A stretch of 13,025 nucleotides of DNA, taken from positions 1 through 13,025 of the forward strand of contig CANFPR010000013.1 in the NCBI GenBank assembly GCA_947448975.1, written 5' to 3'. The DNA comes from Micrococcales bacterium (GTDB lineage: Bacteria; Actinomycetota; Actinomycetes; Actinomycetales; Microbacteriaceae). Made by a program: the position numbers and the translations under genes. The notes beneath the pieces were generated by a model that had not been told where the DNA came from, made no database searches, and saw only the letters and a list, made by a program, of their open reading frames with translations. The stretch's first letter is position 1. Each line of letters opens with the position of its first letter. This document shows, piece after piece, positions 1-6,780 of this stretch.

Positions 1-933
1 GATTTGGCCGACAACGTTTTGCCCGGGTACGACTTTGTCTCTGACAAGAATTCTTCGCACGACGGCGATGGTTGGGATTCCGATGCCACCGACAACGGCG
101 ACTGGAGCTCGAAATACGACTCATCGTGGCACGGCACCCACGTGGCAGGAATCATTGCAGCAGCGGCAAACTCGACGGGTGTTCGCGGAGTTGCACCGAA
201 TGTGAAGATTTTGCCAGTTCGAGTTATGGGCGTAACCGGAGGTTCTCACTCCGATTTGATCGCCGCCATCCACTGGGCTAGCGGAATAGCAGTCGCGGGG
301 GTTCCTGCTAACCCAACACCGGCCAGGGTAATCAACATGTCGATGGGCACCCTTTCGTCTCAAGCCTGCGACAGTGCTACGCAGTCGGCTGTGCGAGCCG
401 CCTGGGATGCCGGCGTGACATCGGTAACTGCTGCCGGTAACTCGGCGTTCGAAGCGGCGCGCTCGTATCCCGGTAACTGTTACCCCACCATAAACGTCGC
501 GGCCACGGGAGTAGATGGCGACATCGCGTCTTACTCCAACTACGGTGCCGGCGTCGACTTCTCTGCACCCGGCGGTGACGAGTCGCTCAAGAGTTCAGCG
601 GTTGCCGGTTCTGATGGAATGATTCTTTCAACCTGGAATACTGGCAAGACAACACCGGGAGCCGCCGATTACGGGCTCGAAGAAGGAACCTCGATGGCCG
701 CGCCGATGGTGGCAGGAGTATTGGCTCTGATCTATTCGGTGCGACCAGATCTATCGTCTGACGATGCCTACCAGGTGATTAAACAGAGCGTTCAAGAATT
801 CAAACCCACCACCGAATGCGCACTAACTGCAGCCAACTACGGCTCGCAGGTAGCCGACTCGCACTGTGGTGCTGGCATCGTGGATGCTGGCGCAGCCGTA
901 AGGCTCGCACTCGACTTTGTACACGGCGGCTAG
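1..933 (+). CDS. S8 (subtilisin-like) secreted serine protease, 3' part
   Basis: This is the C-terminal 310 codons of a subtilase; the 5' end is outside the window. Numbering from the first base, the catalytic His is H44 in SSWHGTHVAG, the oxyanion-hole Asn is N147 in TAAGNS, and the nucleophile Ser is S231 in GTSMAAPMVAG. The catalytic Asp and any signal peptide or propeptide lie upstream and cannot be checked. Several Cys residues (for example in SQACDS, PGNCYP, TECAL and SHCGAG) suggest disulfides, which fits an exported enzyme. The protein ends soon after the catalytic domain at IVDAGAAVRLAL, with no extra C-terminal domain or sorting signal. It probably degrades extracellular protein for nutrition. 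Family assignment is firm; substrate is unknown. It is convergent with tRNA-Leu and shares a terminator with it. Confidence 0.93.
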   Translation, partial: DLADNVLPGYDFVSDKNSSHDGDGWDSDATDNGDWSSKYDSSWHGTHVAGIIAAAANSTGVRGVAPNVKILPVRVMGVTGGSHSDLIAAIHWASGIAVAGVPANPTPARVINMSMGTLSSQACDSATQSAVRAAWDAGVTSVTAAGNSAFEAARSYPGNCYPTINVAATGVDGDIASYSNYGAGVDFSAPGGDESLKSSAVAGSDGMILSTWNTGKTTPGAADYGLEEGTSMAAPMVAGVLALIYSVRPDLSSDDAYQVIKQSVQEFKPTTECALTAANYGSQVADSHCGAGIVDAGAAVRLALDFVHGG

Positions 934-983
934 CGCACTTACTGAGCCAACGCAGGCGAGGTTGATTCTCCGAGTTAAAAACA

Positions 984-1009
984 AAAAGACCGAGAAATCT
1001 CGGTCTTTT
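984..1009. terminator. Bidirectional Rho-independent terminator
   Basis: A perfect 12-bp inverted repeat (AAAAGACCGAGA, 2-nt centre, TCTCGGTCTTTT). On the plus strand it ends in TTTTGTTGTT and would terminate the protease gene. On the minus strand it ends in TTTTTGTTTTT and would terminate the tRNA-Leu transcript. It lies between two convergent genes, as expected for a shared terminator. Confidence 0.78.
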
Positions 1010-1014
1010 GTTGT

Positions 1015-1100
1015 TGGTGCGGAAGGTGGGACTTGAACCCACACGCCTATTAAGCGCTAGAACCTAAATCTAGTGCGTCTGCCAATTTCGCCACTCCCGC
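1015..1100 (-). tRNA. tRNA-Leu (anticodon UAG), CCA encoded
   Basis: On the minus strand the gene starts GCGGGAG at 1100 and the acceptor stem closes with CTTCCGC, followed by A73 and an encoded CCA (1017-1015). The anticodon arm is CTAGA-TTTAGGT-TCTAG, giving anticodon UAG (1066-1064), which reads CUA and probably other CUN codons. A long variable arm typical of class II tRNAs and a T arm with GTTCAAGTC are present. The total is 86 nt with CCA. It is divergent from the Tad operon and terminated by the adjacent hairpin. Confidence 0.97.
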
Positions 1101-1111
1101 GTGACTCGAAT

Positions 1112-1117
1112 AGTTTA
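1112..1117 (-). promoter_or_regulatory. Possible -10 box of tRNA-Leu
   Basis: TAAACT on the minus strand fits the TAnnnT pattern and ends 11 nt before the tRNA 5' end, a suitable distance for a short pre-tRNA leader. No good -35 hexamer is seen; the best at a 17-nt spacer is TTATTC. Weak call. Confidence 0.3.
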
Positions 1118-1195
1118 GCCCAAAAATTCGCTGTGAATAACTCGAACCACAGAATCGGGGTGGTTGGCAAGATTGGTCTTCCGAGAGGAGGGTTC

Positions 1196-2128
1196 GTGAA
1201 CCAAACGACCGATCAGATAGCTCAACAGGAACGAGGGCGAACCCTTCCTTTCGGGCCACTTCAAGACCTCATGACCGACGCAACGGTCGAAGAGATCTGG
1301 ATTAACCGGCCCAATGAAATTTGGATAGCAGGGAGCCGTGGTTCGATTCGGCTCGATGTCGACTTCGATGACGATTCTCAACACCGCGTTCTCGAAAGAC
1401 TGCTTCGCAGCTCGGGCCGGCGATTAGACCGAACTCAGCCTTTCGTTGACGCGACCCTTGCCGATGGCTCGCGCCTTCATGCCGTGATACCAAACATCAC
1501 TCGCGAGCACATCAGTTTCAACATTCGAAAGTTTTCATCAAAGACCATTCGAATGGCAGATTTGCTCGAGTCGGGGGTAATCGACAGCAATGTTCACGAC
1601 CAAATCGACGCCGCACTAGCATCGCGAAAGTCAATTTTGATTGCCGGGGCCACGCAAGCCGGTAAAACCACACTACTTTCGGCGCTGCTCAACAGCCTCA
1701 AAGAAGGTGAGCGAATCATCTCGGTCGAAGACACCTTCGAGATTAAATGCGATGCACCCGATTGGGTAGCCATGCAAACCCGCGACGCAAGCACAGAGAC
1801 TTCACAAGCCATAGACCTTCGTCGTCTGATTCGCGAGAGCCTGCGCATGCGGCCCACTCGGCTGGTGGTTGGTGAAGTCAGAGGGGCCGAAGCACTCGAG
1901 TTGCTGGTAGCGCTTAATTCGGGCATCCCCGCGTATTGCACCATTCACGCCAACTCTGCAAAAGCCGCGCTCGAGAAGTTGATTACGTTGCCGTTGATGG
2001 CAGCCGAGAACGTTTCTGTTGAATTCGCTCGATCCGTTTTTACCGACAGCATCGGCTTGGTCATATTTTGCGAACAGACGCCAGCCGGCCGACGCGTCAC
2101 AGAGGTTTACGCGCCCAGACATGACTAA
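1196..2128 (+). CDS. tadA: TadA/CpaF-type pilus assembly ATPase
   Basis: A secretion ATPase of the GspE/VirB11/CpaF superfamily, which as a cytoplasmic hexamer powers Tad pilus assembly through TadB and TadC. The 310-aa product has an N-terminal domain (about 20-115, GPLQDLMTDATVEEIWINRP), Walker A GATQAGKT (151-158, K157), an Asp-box region SVEDTFE, a Walker B-type segment with E227 in LVVGEVRG, and a His box CTIHANS (H251). The GTG start at 1196 is chosen because AGGAGG lies 5 nt upstream; a longer frame would run into the tRNA. It is short for CpaF proteins (commonly near 400 aa), lacking an N-terminal extension. The last 8 nt overlap tadB, so the genes are probably translationally coupled. 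No TadZ-like gene precedes it. Confidence 0.9.
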   Translation: MNQTTDQIAQQERGRTLPFGPLQDLMTDATVEEIWINRPNEIWIAGSRGSIRLDVDFDDDSQHRVLERLLRSSGRRLDRTQPFVDATLADGSRLHAVIPNITREHISFNIRKFSSKTIRMADLLESGVIDSNVHDQIDAALASRKSILIAGATQAGKTTLLSALLNSLKEGERIISVEDTFEIKCDAPDWVAMQTRDASTETSQAIDLRRLIRESLRMRPTRLVVGEVRGAEALELLVALNSGIPAYCTIHANSAKAALEKLITLPLMAAENVSVEFARSVFTDSIGLVIFCEQTPAGRRVTEVYAPRHD

Positions 2129-2687
2129 AAACAAAAGCACAGACTTATTGCAGTTCGCCTCCGACCTCGATTTACTATCGAGCTCACTTGCGGCTGGGCT
2201 ACCCCTGGTTGATGCCACCGGCTACCTCGTAGAACACGGTTCAACCGGGTTTCGCGCTAATTGGCAGAAGCTCTTCACTCGACTCAACGCCGAGCTTCCG
2301 CTGCACCTTGCTCTACACGATTTCAAGATCGCTGCCGAAGATTTCTGGTGCGATCAACTTTGCGAAATAATCATCACCTGCGAGGTTTACAAGGCCACGC
2401 TGGTTTCGTCTGAAGTTCTCAAACTTGCAAGTTTGGTTAGGCAAGCGGGCGAAGCAAACCTCGAGTCAAAGCGTCGAATCTCGGCAGCGACGTCAATCTC
2501 TTGGCTCGCTTTAGCCTCGCCGTGGTTGCTGCTGGCAATGCTTATCTCGAGGCCCGAAAACTTAGCCGTATTTCTGCAACCAGAAGGCCTCTTCATTATT
2601 TTGGCTGGGCTCGCCGCGAGTATCGCGGCCTTCGTAATCTCGAAACGCATCTCAACCGTCGCTCCACGTAACAGGGTGTTCGCGTGA
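2121..2687 (+). CDS. tadB: TadB-like pilus platform protein (T2SSF domain)
   Basis: Inner-membrane platform protein that, with TadC, couples the TadA ATPase to pilin assembly. The 188-aa product has an N-terminal helical T2SSF segment (FASDLDLLSSSLAAGLPLVDA, residues 12-32), a cytoplasmic helical region to about 120, and two predicted membrane helices near 126-143 and 157-174. TadB proteins are usually near 300 aa, so this one keeps a single T2SSF domain and lacks the usual N-terminal membrane part. The ATG at 2121 overlaps the tadA end by 8 nt; only a weak AGAGG lies about 15 nt upstream, suggesting coupling. The stop overlaps the tadC GTG by 4 nt. The B versus C label rests on gene order as much as on sequence. 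Confidence 0.82.
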   Translation: MTKNKSTDLLQFASDLDLLSSSLAAGLPLVDATGYLVEHGSTGFRANWQKLFTRLNAELPLHLALHDFKIAAEDFWCDQLCEIIITCEVYKATLVSSEVLKLASLVRQAGEANLESKRRISAATSISWLALASPWLLLAMLISRPENLAVFLQPEGLFIILAGLAASIAAFVISKRISTVAPRNRVFA

Positions 2688-3145
2688 GGCCGCCCAAAAG
2701 TGAGCGCGACCTGGCCCTTGCTCAGGCCGCCACGCTGGTTTCGATTTGCTTGTCGGGTGGGGCCTCGCACCGAGAGGCACTCAAGTGGGTTGCCAATCGA
2801 GCAACTGGCCCGCAACTTGAAGAGCTAGCCTTGCTCGCCGAGGCTATCGACTCGGGTGTTCCGGTAGAGCAAGCTTGCGAGCTGGCCGAGCATGCCACCG
2901 AGCATTCGCGGTTTAGGGAGCTAGTGGTAAAAATCGGTCTAAGCAGCCGGCTTGGAACCCGCCTGGGCGATCAACTTAGTAGCTTCGCCAATACCTTGTG
3001 CGCCGGCTGGTTGAGCGACCTGCGGGCAACCTCGCAACGTGCCGAAACCCGCATGCTGATACCGCAGGTAACCCTCACCTTGCCGCTCACCATACTTTTT
3101 TCGCTGTATCCCAGCCTCAAAATGCTCAACGGTTCATTTATCTGA
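2684..3145 (+). CDS. tadC: TadC-like pilus platform protein (T2SSF domain)
   Basis: Second platform protein of the Tad system, 153 aa. Residues 12-110 form the cytoplasmic T2SSF helical bundle, with the pattern LVSICLSGGASHREAL near the start and a repeated small-residue/acidic helix pattern after it. One clear membrane segment (about 124-145, LIPQVTLTLPLTILFSLYP) is at the C-terminus. Actinobacterial TadC proteins are usually longer, so this is another shortened component. The GTG start overlaps the tadB stop (GTGA), a standard coupling arrangement. The next gene starts 10 nt after the stop. Confidence 0.8.
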   Translation: MRPPKSERDLALAQAATLVSICLSGGASHREALKWVANRATGPQLEELALLAEAIDSGVPVEQACELAEHATEHSRFRELVVKIGLSSRLGTRLGDQLSSFANTLCAGWLSDLRATSQRAETRMLIPQVTLTLPLTILFSLYPSLKMLNGSFI

Positions 3146-3155
3146 AAGGAAAGCC

Positions 3156-3317
3156 ATGTTGATGAAACAAATAATTCGAGACGAGACCGGTGATGTTCCC
3201 GGTTGGGTTTTGATCACTCTCATGACCGCTGGATTGGTGGTGGTCATCTGGTCAACCGCTGGGCCCGCACTTCAGAGAATCATGAACGACTCGCTTAATC
3301 GAGTGTCAAGTTTCTAA
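3156..3317 (+). CDS. Flp-like small membrane protein of the Tad operon (53 aa)
   Basis: A 53-aa frame with ATG at 3156 and AAAGGA 5 nt upstream. The product is a short charged leader (MLMKQIIRDETGD), one hydrophobic helix (about 15-38, VPGWVLITLMTAGLVVVIW) and an amphipathic tail ending NRVSSF. Size, topology and position between tadC and the TadE-like gene match the Flp pilin slot; GDVPGWVLITLMTAG is a pattern I associate with actinobacterial Tad clusters. The Gly after the charged leader suits prepilin processing, but the +5 residue is Trp, not the usual Glu, so processing like Flp is uncertain. It is either the major pilin or a small membrane accessory protein. Confidence 0.72.
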   Translation: MLMKQIIRDETGDVPGWVLITLMTAGLVVVIWSTAGPALQRIMNDSLNRVSSF

Positions 3318-3348
3318 AAACGAAGGCGGCTCGGCAGCGGTTGAGTTT

Positions 3349-3651
3349 GTGCTTTTAGCAGTGCCGACGGCGATTGCGACAAGCTTGGTTTTGGGGTTGG
3401 TTCTGTCTGCCAACGCCAAGTTGGAGGCGATCGCTAACGCTGCCGAGCTATCACAAAAAGTAGCTTCGGCTGACGCATCAGAACTCACCGACGCTCCAAG
3501 CATCGCGCAGTGGGCACCGTCGTTTTACTTCGGCTCATTGATTGGTCGAACGGTCACCAAAGACTCGAAATCGGTCTCTGTATGCCTCGATTACACCCAC
3601 GCCCTTGGCGAACTACACACCTGCTGGCATTCCTTTAGCGAACCGGGCTAA
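3349..3651 (+). CDS. TadE-like pseudopilin, start codon unclear
   Basis: TadE-like minor pseudopilin. The first usual start in frame is GTG 3349 (100 aa), but the frame is open upstream to 3286 and there encodes SKNEGGSAAVEF. That is a prepilin-peptidase motif (Gly, then Glu at +5) matching GSAAIEF in the next gene, so translation very likely begins upstream of 3349. No ATG, GTG or TTG exists between the stop at 3283 and 3349; only ATC 3298 or a +1 shift from the preceding 53-aa gene would supply the motif. After the motif come one membrane helix (VPTAIATSLVLGLVLSANA) and a small extracytoplasmic domain with two Cys (VCLDYTHALGELHTCWH). The stop lies 3 nt before the next TTG start. Function is firm to family level; the 5' boundary is not. 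Confidence 0.72.
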   Translation: MLLAVPTAIATSLVLGLVLSANAKLEAIANAAELSQKVASADASELTDAPSIAQWAPSFYFGSLIGRTVTKDSKSVSVCLDYTHALGELHTCWHSFSEPG

Positions 3652-3654
3652 CAC

Positions 3655-4383
3655 TTGAGATCCATCACGCGAGGCGACAGCGGATCTGCCGCAATAGAGT
3701 TTGTGCTGGTTTACCCGCTGGCTCTAGCCATACTTTTGTTGGCTTTCGCCGACGCTCAGGCCATGCAGACGCGCCAACTAGGCGTCACTCTAATTGCGCG
3801 CGAGGTGTCTCGAGGTATCGAGATTGGATATACGCCCAGAGAAATTGCAGGGGCGCTATCGGTTCTGAGCGACGATCTCGGGTTCGATACCGAACCAACA
3901 CTTCACTTCGAGAAGACAGACCCCGACAACGGCTTGTTAACGGTGAGCTATAAGGGGCAGGCGTATGTATCTCGACTGTCGATCAAAGTCGCCAGCCCGC
4001 TTTGGCAGCAGATGCAGTCAGACCTAGGCTCGAGTCTGCCAATGCTCGTTGGGCTCGTCGCACTTACCTTTGCCGTTGCCGCGCTTTGCATGGATGTAAG
4101 TGCCAGCCGTATTGCCGACCTTAGAGCCAACGACCTCGCCTCGAGTATGGCCATCGGGCTGGCTGGCTCAAACGAAACGACTCTGGCTGAGCGAGCGCAT
4201 AGCTTCGCGTCGGATTGGCCGATCGAGCTTCGCTCGAGGGTGCAGTTTGAGGTTGATTCGCCAGATCAGAGAACTACCGACGTTCGGCTCTGTTACGAGT
4301 TTCGACCGATTTGGAAAATGTTTACGTCCAAGCCGAGTCAGGCCTGCGCAGAGCGACGATCGCGACTTCTACCCAGCCATTAG
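3655..4383 (+). CDS. TadE-like/TadG-like fusion pseudopilin
   Basis: A 242-aa protein that seems to join two Tad minor components. The N-terminal part (1 to about 118) begins RSITRGDSG then SAAIEF, a prepilin-peptidase site with G10 at -1 and E15 at +5, followed by a membrane helix (16-37), as in TadE. The C-terminal part starts near M120 (QSDLGSSLPMLVG), has a second helix (about 127-148) and an ASRIADLRANDLASSMAIGLAGS segment, then a VRLCYEFRP-type domain. This resembles the N-terminus of TadG-like proteins coded separately in related actinobacteria. The start is TTG at 3655 with no clear ribosome site, 3 nt after the upstream stop, so reinitiation is likely. ATG 4012 (M120) lacks a ribosome site. 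It is the last gene of the operon; no terminator is seen before the convergent MFS gene. Confidence 0.75.
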   Translation: MRSITRGDSGSAAIEFVLVYPLALAILLLAFADAQAMQTRQLGVTLIAREVSRGIEIGYTPREIAGALSVLSDDLGFDTEPTLHFEKTDPDNGLLTVSYKGQAYVSRLSIKVASPLWQQMQSDLGSSLPMLVGLVALTFAVAALCMDVSASRIADLRANDLASSMAIGLAGSNETTLAERAHSFASDWPIELRSRVQFEVDSPDQRTTDVRLCYEFRPIWKMFTSKPSQACAERRSRLLPSH

Positions 4384-4400
4384 GTGCTGGTTGCCAAAGC

Positions 4401-5570
4401 TCAGTCGCGCTTGGGTATGAGGCGAGGAATGTAACGCCACATCAGTAGACCGCCACCGATGCCTACGACGCCAAAAATATTCATTGCCGTAGCCAGGCCG
4501 AATGCAGCCGCAAAAGCCGACAGCACAGGAGGCGCGCTAGCCACGCCGATGTCGGTGATCAAGCGGTACGACGCCAAAAACTCGTTGCGCGCATCCGAGG
4601 GGGCTAGGTCTGCACCGATGGTCAAGATGATTCCGCTACCGAACCCATTGGCAAGAGCCATCGCTCCTGCCAACAGCAAAAAGCCGGTGCCATCGTGCAC
4701 GAAGCCGATCGTAAGGTGCAAGAGCCCCAGACCGATCATCGGTGGCACCGCAGCCCAGAATCGTCCATAGCGATCCATGATCTGTCCAGAGGTGTAGAAC
4801 AGGGCGAAATCTAGAACACCGGCTAATCCGATGTAGAACGAAGCCTCACCGGGTGAAAGGCCGATTACCAGTGCCCAGAGCGGCAGACCCACCTGCCTCG
4901 TGGTGCGAATGGCACCCAAGATACCCGCACCCACGCCGAGGGTGAGCAGTGGCTTCGATTCGCGCTTTGCGATTTGCCAGATGCCGCCCGGCTTAGTAAG
5001 TGGAGTTGCCTTGATTGCGTCAGCCGGCGAAAGCAGAAGCACGATGCCAGCCACGAAACTTGCAGCCCCGGCAAGCCAATAAACGGCTCCAACGCCCCAG
5101 ATCGCAATCACGCCAGCGCCCAGCAACGGCCCGATAAACGCGCCCGCTCTGAAGGTGCCGCCGAGCAGCGAGAGCGACCGCGCTCGAAACTCCAGAGGAA
5201 TGTGCTCGGCGAAGAAGGCATGCCGGGCTAGAGCGAAAATGGCGATACCAATGCCCAGAGCGAGCACTCCGGCACCCATGAGTAGAAGGCTGTGACCCAA
5301 AGCCACCAAAATAACGCCGAGAGCACCGAACAGCGCGCCATAAATCATGGCCCGTCGCTCACCGATTCGATCGACTAGGCGGCCTGCCGGCAGATCTGCC
5401 AACAGAACCCCCACCATTAGCAGCCCGGCAACTAGGCCGGCGGTGGGAATGTCTGCGCCGAGAGCCTTAGCGCTCGCGGGGATGATCGGCAACAGAGAGT
5501 ATTCGGCGATTGACATCAGAACCGAAGGTAGAAACACCGGAACCAGCAGTGGCTTGATTATGCCGCTCAT
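4401..5570 (-). CDS. MFS transporter, drug-efflux or sugar-efflux type
   Basis: A 389-aa major facilitator superfamily protein with about 12 hydrophobic segments and the motif A loop GRLVDRIGERR (63-73, D67) between helices 2 and 3. It acts in the cytoplasmic membrane as a proton-coupled exporter or similar; substrate cannot be inferred. The start is placed at ATG 5570, just before the first helix (PLLVPVFLPSVLMSIAEY). An alternative is GTG 5585, which lies 6 nt after a CATAAT box and could be a leaderless start adding five residues. A longer frame to 5660 exists but would overlap prfB. Its 3' end faces the Tad operon with a 17-nt gap; its 5' end is divergent from prfB. Confidence 0.9.
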   Translation of the reverse strand: MSGIIKPLLVPVFLPSVLMSIAEYSLLPIIPASAKALGADIPTAGLVAGLLMVGVLLADLPAGRLVDRIGERRAMIYGALFGALGVILVALGHSLLLMGAGVLALGIGIAIFALARHAFFAEHIPLEFRARSLSLLGGTFRAGAFIGPLLGAGVIAIWGVGAVYWLAGAASFVAGIVLLLSPADAIKATPLTKPGGIWQIAKRESKPLLTLGVGAGILGAIRTTRQVGLPLWALVIGLSPGEASFYIGLAGVLDFALFYTSGQIMDRYGRFWAAVPPMIGLGLLHLTIGFVHDGTGFLLLAGAMALANGFGSGIILTIGADLAPSDARNEFLASYRLITDIGVASAPPVLSAFAAAFGLATAMNIFGVVGIGGGLLMWRYIPRLIPKRD

Positions 5571-5591
5571 GTTGGTTGGATTCACCACTCC

Positions 5592-5597
5592 ATTATG
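5592..5597 (-). promoter_or_regulatory. -10 box of the MFS gene
   Basis: CATAAT on the minus strand differs from TATAAT at one position. It ends 6 nt before GTG 5585, so transcription could start at or next to that codon and give a leaderless mRNA. No convincing -35 hexamer is seen. Confidence 0.5.
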
Positions 5598-5621
5598 CGT
5601 CACCTGATTTTGACGCTCGCC

Positions 5622-5627
5622 TAGACT
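5622..5627 (+). promoter_or_regulatory. -10 box of prfB
   Basis: TAGACT fits TAnnnT and ends 9 nt before the prfB ATG. There is no ribosome-binding site between them, so a leaderless or near-leaderless transcript is likely. No -35 hexamer at usual spacing. Confidence 0.45.
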
Positions 5628-5636
5628 TGAACCGAA

Positions 5637-6737
5637 ATGGCAGACCTCGATCTTTCTCAAGAAATTGCAGCGCTGCGCGAAACCTTCGCGTCGGTGCGCC
5701 AGGTTGTCGATGTCGAACGCTTAACCGGCGAAATCGAAGAGCTCAAGGTGCGAGCATCCGAGCCGAATCTCTGGGATGACCCCGAGAACGCCCAAATCGT
5801 AACCTCCAAACTTTCGCGCGCGCAGAGCCAGGTGACCAAACTCGCAGAGGTTCAAGCGGGTTTGGATGACCTTGAAGTCTTGATTGAAATGGCGAATGCC
5901 GAGGGAGATTCGGTCACGCAGTCTGAAGCTAAACAAGAGCTCGTAGCGCTGTCGAAGTCGATTGGCGAACTCGAAGTGCAAACCCTTCTCAATGGCGAGT
6001 ACGACTCGCGCGCCGCGGTAATCACAATTCGAGCTGGTGCGGGTGGCGACGATGCCACCGACTTCGCCGAAATGTTGATGCGCATGTACCTGCGTTATGC
6101 AGAGCAGCACAAGATGCCCGCTCAGGTTTTAGACATCAGCTACTCCGAAGGAGCCGGAATTAAGTCGGCGACTTTCGAAATTGACTCGCCATTTGCCTTT
6201 GGCACGCTCAGCGTAGAGGCTGGCACGCATCGTTTGGTGCGAATGAGTCCGTTCAACTCTGCTGGCAAACGCCAAACTTCATTTGCCGCGGTTGAGGTTG
6301 TGCCGCTAATTGAGCAAACCGATGTGGTGGAGATACCTGAAACCGACATTCGCATCGATGTTTTTCGTTCTTCGGGCCCCGGTGGGCAATCGGTAAACAC
6401 CACCGACTCTGCGGTGCGCATTACTCACTTGCCAACCGGCATCGTGGTGTCTTGCCAAAATGAAAAGAGCCAGCTTCAGAACAAAGCCGCCGCTCTCAGA
6501 GTGCTGCAAAGTCGCTTGCTTGAACAGCGCAGACGCGAAGAAGAAGCCAAGAAAAAGCAGATCGCCGGCGACGTCAAGGCATCGTGGGGTGAGCAGATGC
6601 GCTCGTACGTGATGGCCCCGTACCAAATGGTCAAAGACTTGCGAACCGACTACGAAGTAAACAACCCGAGTGCGGTTTTTGATGGTGACTTGGATGGCTT
6701 CATCACCGCTGGAATTCGCTGGCGCAAGCGCGCCTAG
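5637..6737 (+). CDS. prfB: Peptide chain release factor 2
   Basis: RF2 reads UGA and UAA stop codons on the ribosome and triggers release of the finished protein. The 366-aa product has the N-terminal coiled-coil domain (1 to about 100), the codon-recognition motif SPF (204-206, in [15 protein letters not shown]) and the catalytic GGQ (249-251, in [10 protein letters not shown]). SPF rather than PxT separates RF2 from RF1. The frame is continuous from ATG 5637 with no in-frame UGA, so the autoregulatory frameshift of Escherichia coli prfB is absent. Length is normal for RF2. The start is placed directly after a -10-like box and lacks a ribosome site. ftsE follows after 43 nt with its own putative -10 box. 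Confidence 0.98.
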   Translation: MADLDLSQEIAALRETFASVRQVVDVERLTGEIEELKVRASEPNLWDDPENAQIVTSKLSRAQSQVTKLAEVQAGLDDLEVLIEMANAEGDSVTQSEAKQELVALSKSIGELEVQTLLNGEYDSRAAVITIRAGAGGDDATDFAEMLMRMYLRYAEQHKMPAQVLDISYSEGAGIKSATFEIDSPFAFGTLSVEAGTHRLVRMSPFNSAGKRQTSFAAVEVVPLIEQTDVVEIPETDIRIDVFRSSGPGGQSVNTTDSAVRITHLPTGIVVSCQNEKSQLQNKAAALRVLQSRLLEQRRREEEAKKKQIAGDVKASWGEQMRSYVMAPYQMVKDLRTDYEVNNPSAVFDGDLDGFITAGIRWRKRA

Positions 6738-6765
6738 CCTCCGAGGTTTTCGCTCGACTTGAATC

Positions 6766-6771
6766 TAGGGT
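6766..6771 (+). promoter_or_regulatory. -10 box of ftsEX
   Basis: TAGGGT fits TAnnnT and ends 9 nt before the ftsE ATG, the same geometry as prfB. A 5-bp inverted repeat CTTGA (6758-6762) / TCAAG (6776-6780) flanks it. No ribosome site or good -35 is seen. Read-through from prfB is also possible. Confidence 0.38.
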
Positions 6772-6780
6772 TGAGTCAAG

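Noticed and set aside
1073-1195. Longer N-terminus for TadA
   Set aside because: It would start inside the tRNA gene; GTG 1196 has a strong AGGAGG site and fits the family N-terminus.
1050-1259. Minus-strand frame ending GVAKLADALDLGSSA, and a similar one at 823-1044
   Set aside because: Both are read across the tRNA-Leu gene and are artefacts of the tRNA sequence.
4459-5607. Plus-strand open frames within the MFS gene
   Set aside because: They are low-complexity Pro/Arg/Ala-rich shadows of the minus-strand transporter with no ribosome sites.
5637-5760. Possible programmed +1 frameshift in prfB
   Set aside because: The frame is open from ATG 5637 through the RF2 N-terminal domain with no in-frame UGA and no CTTTGA-like slip site.
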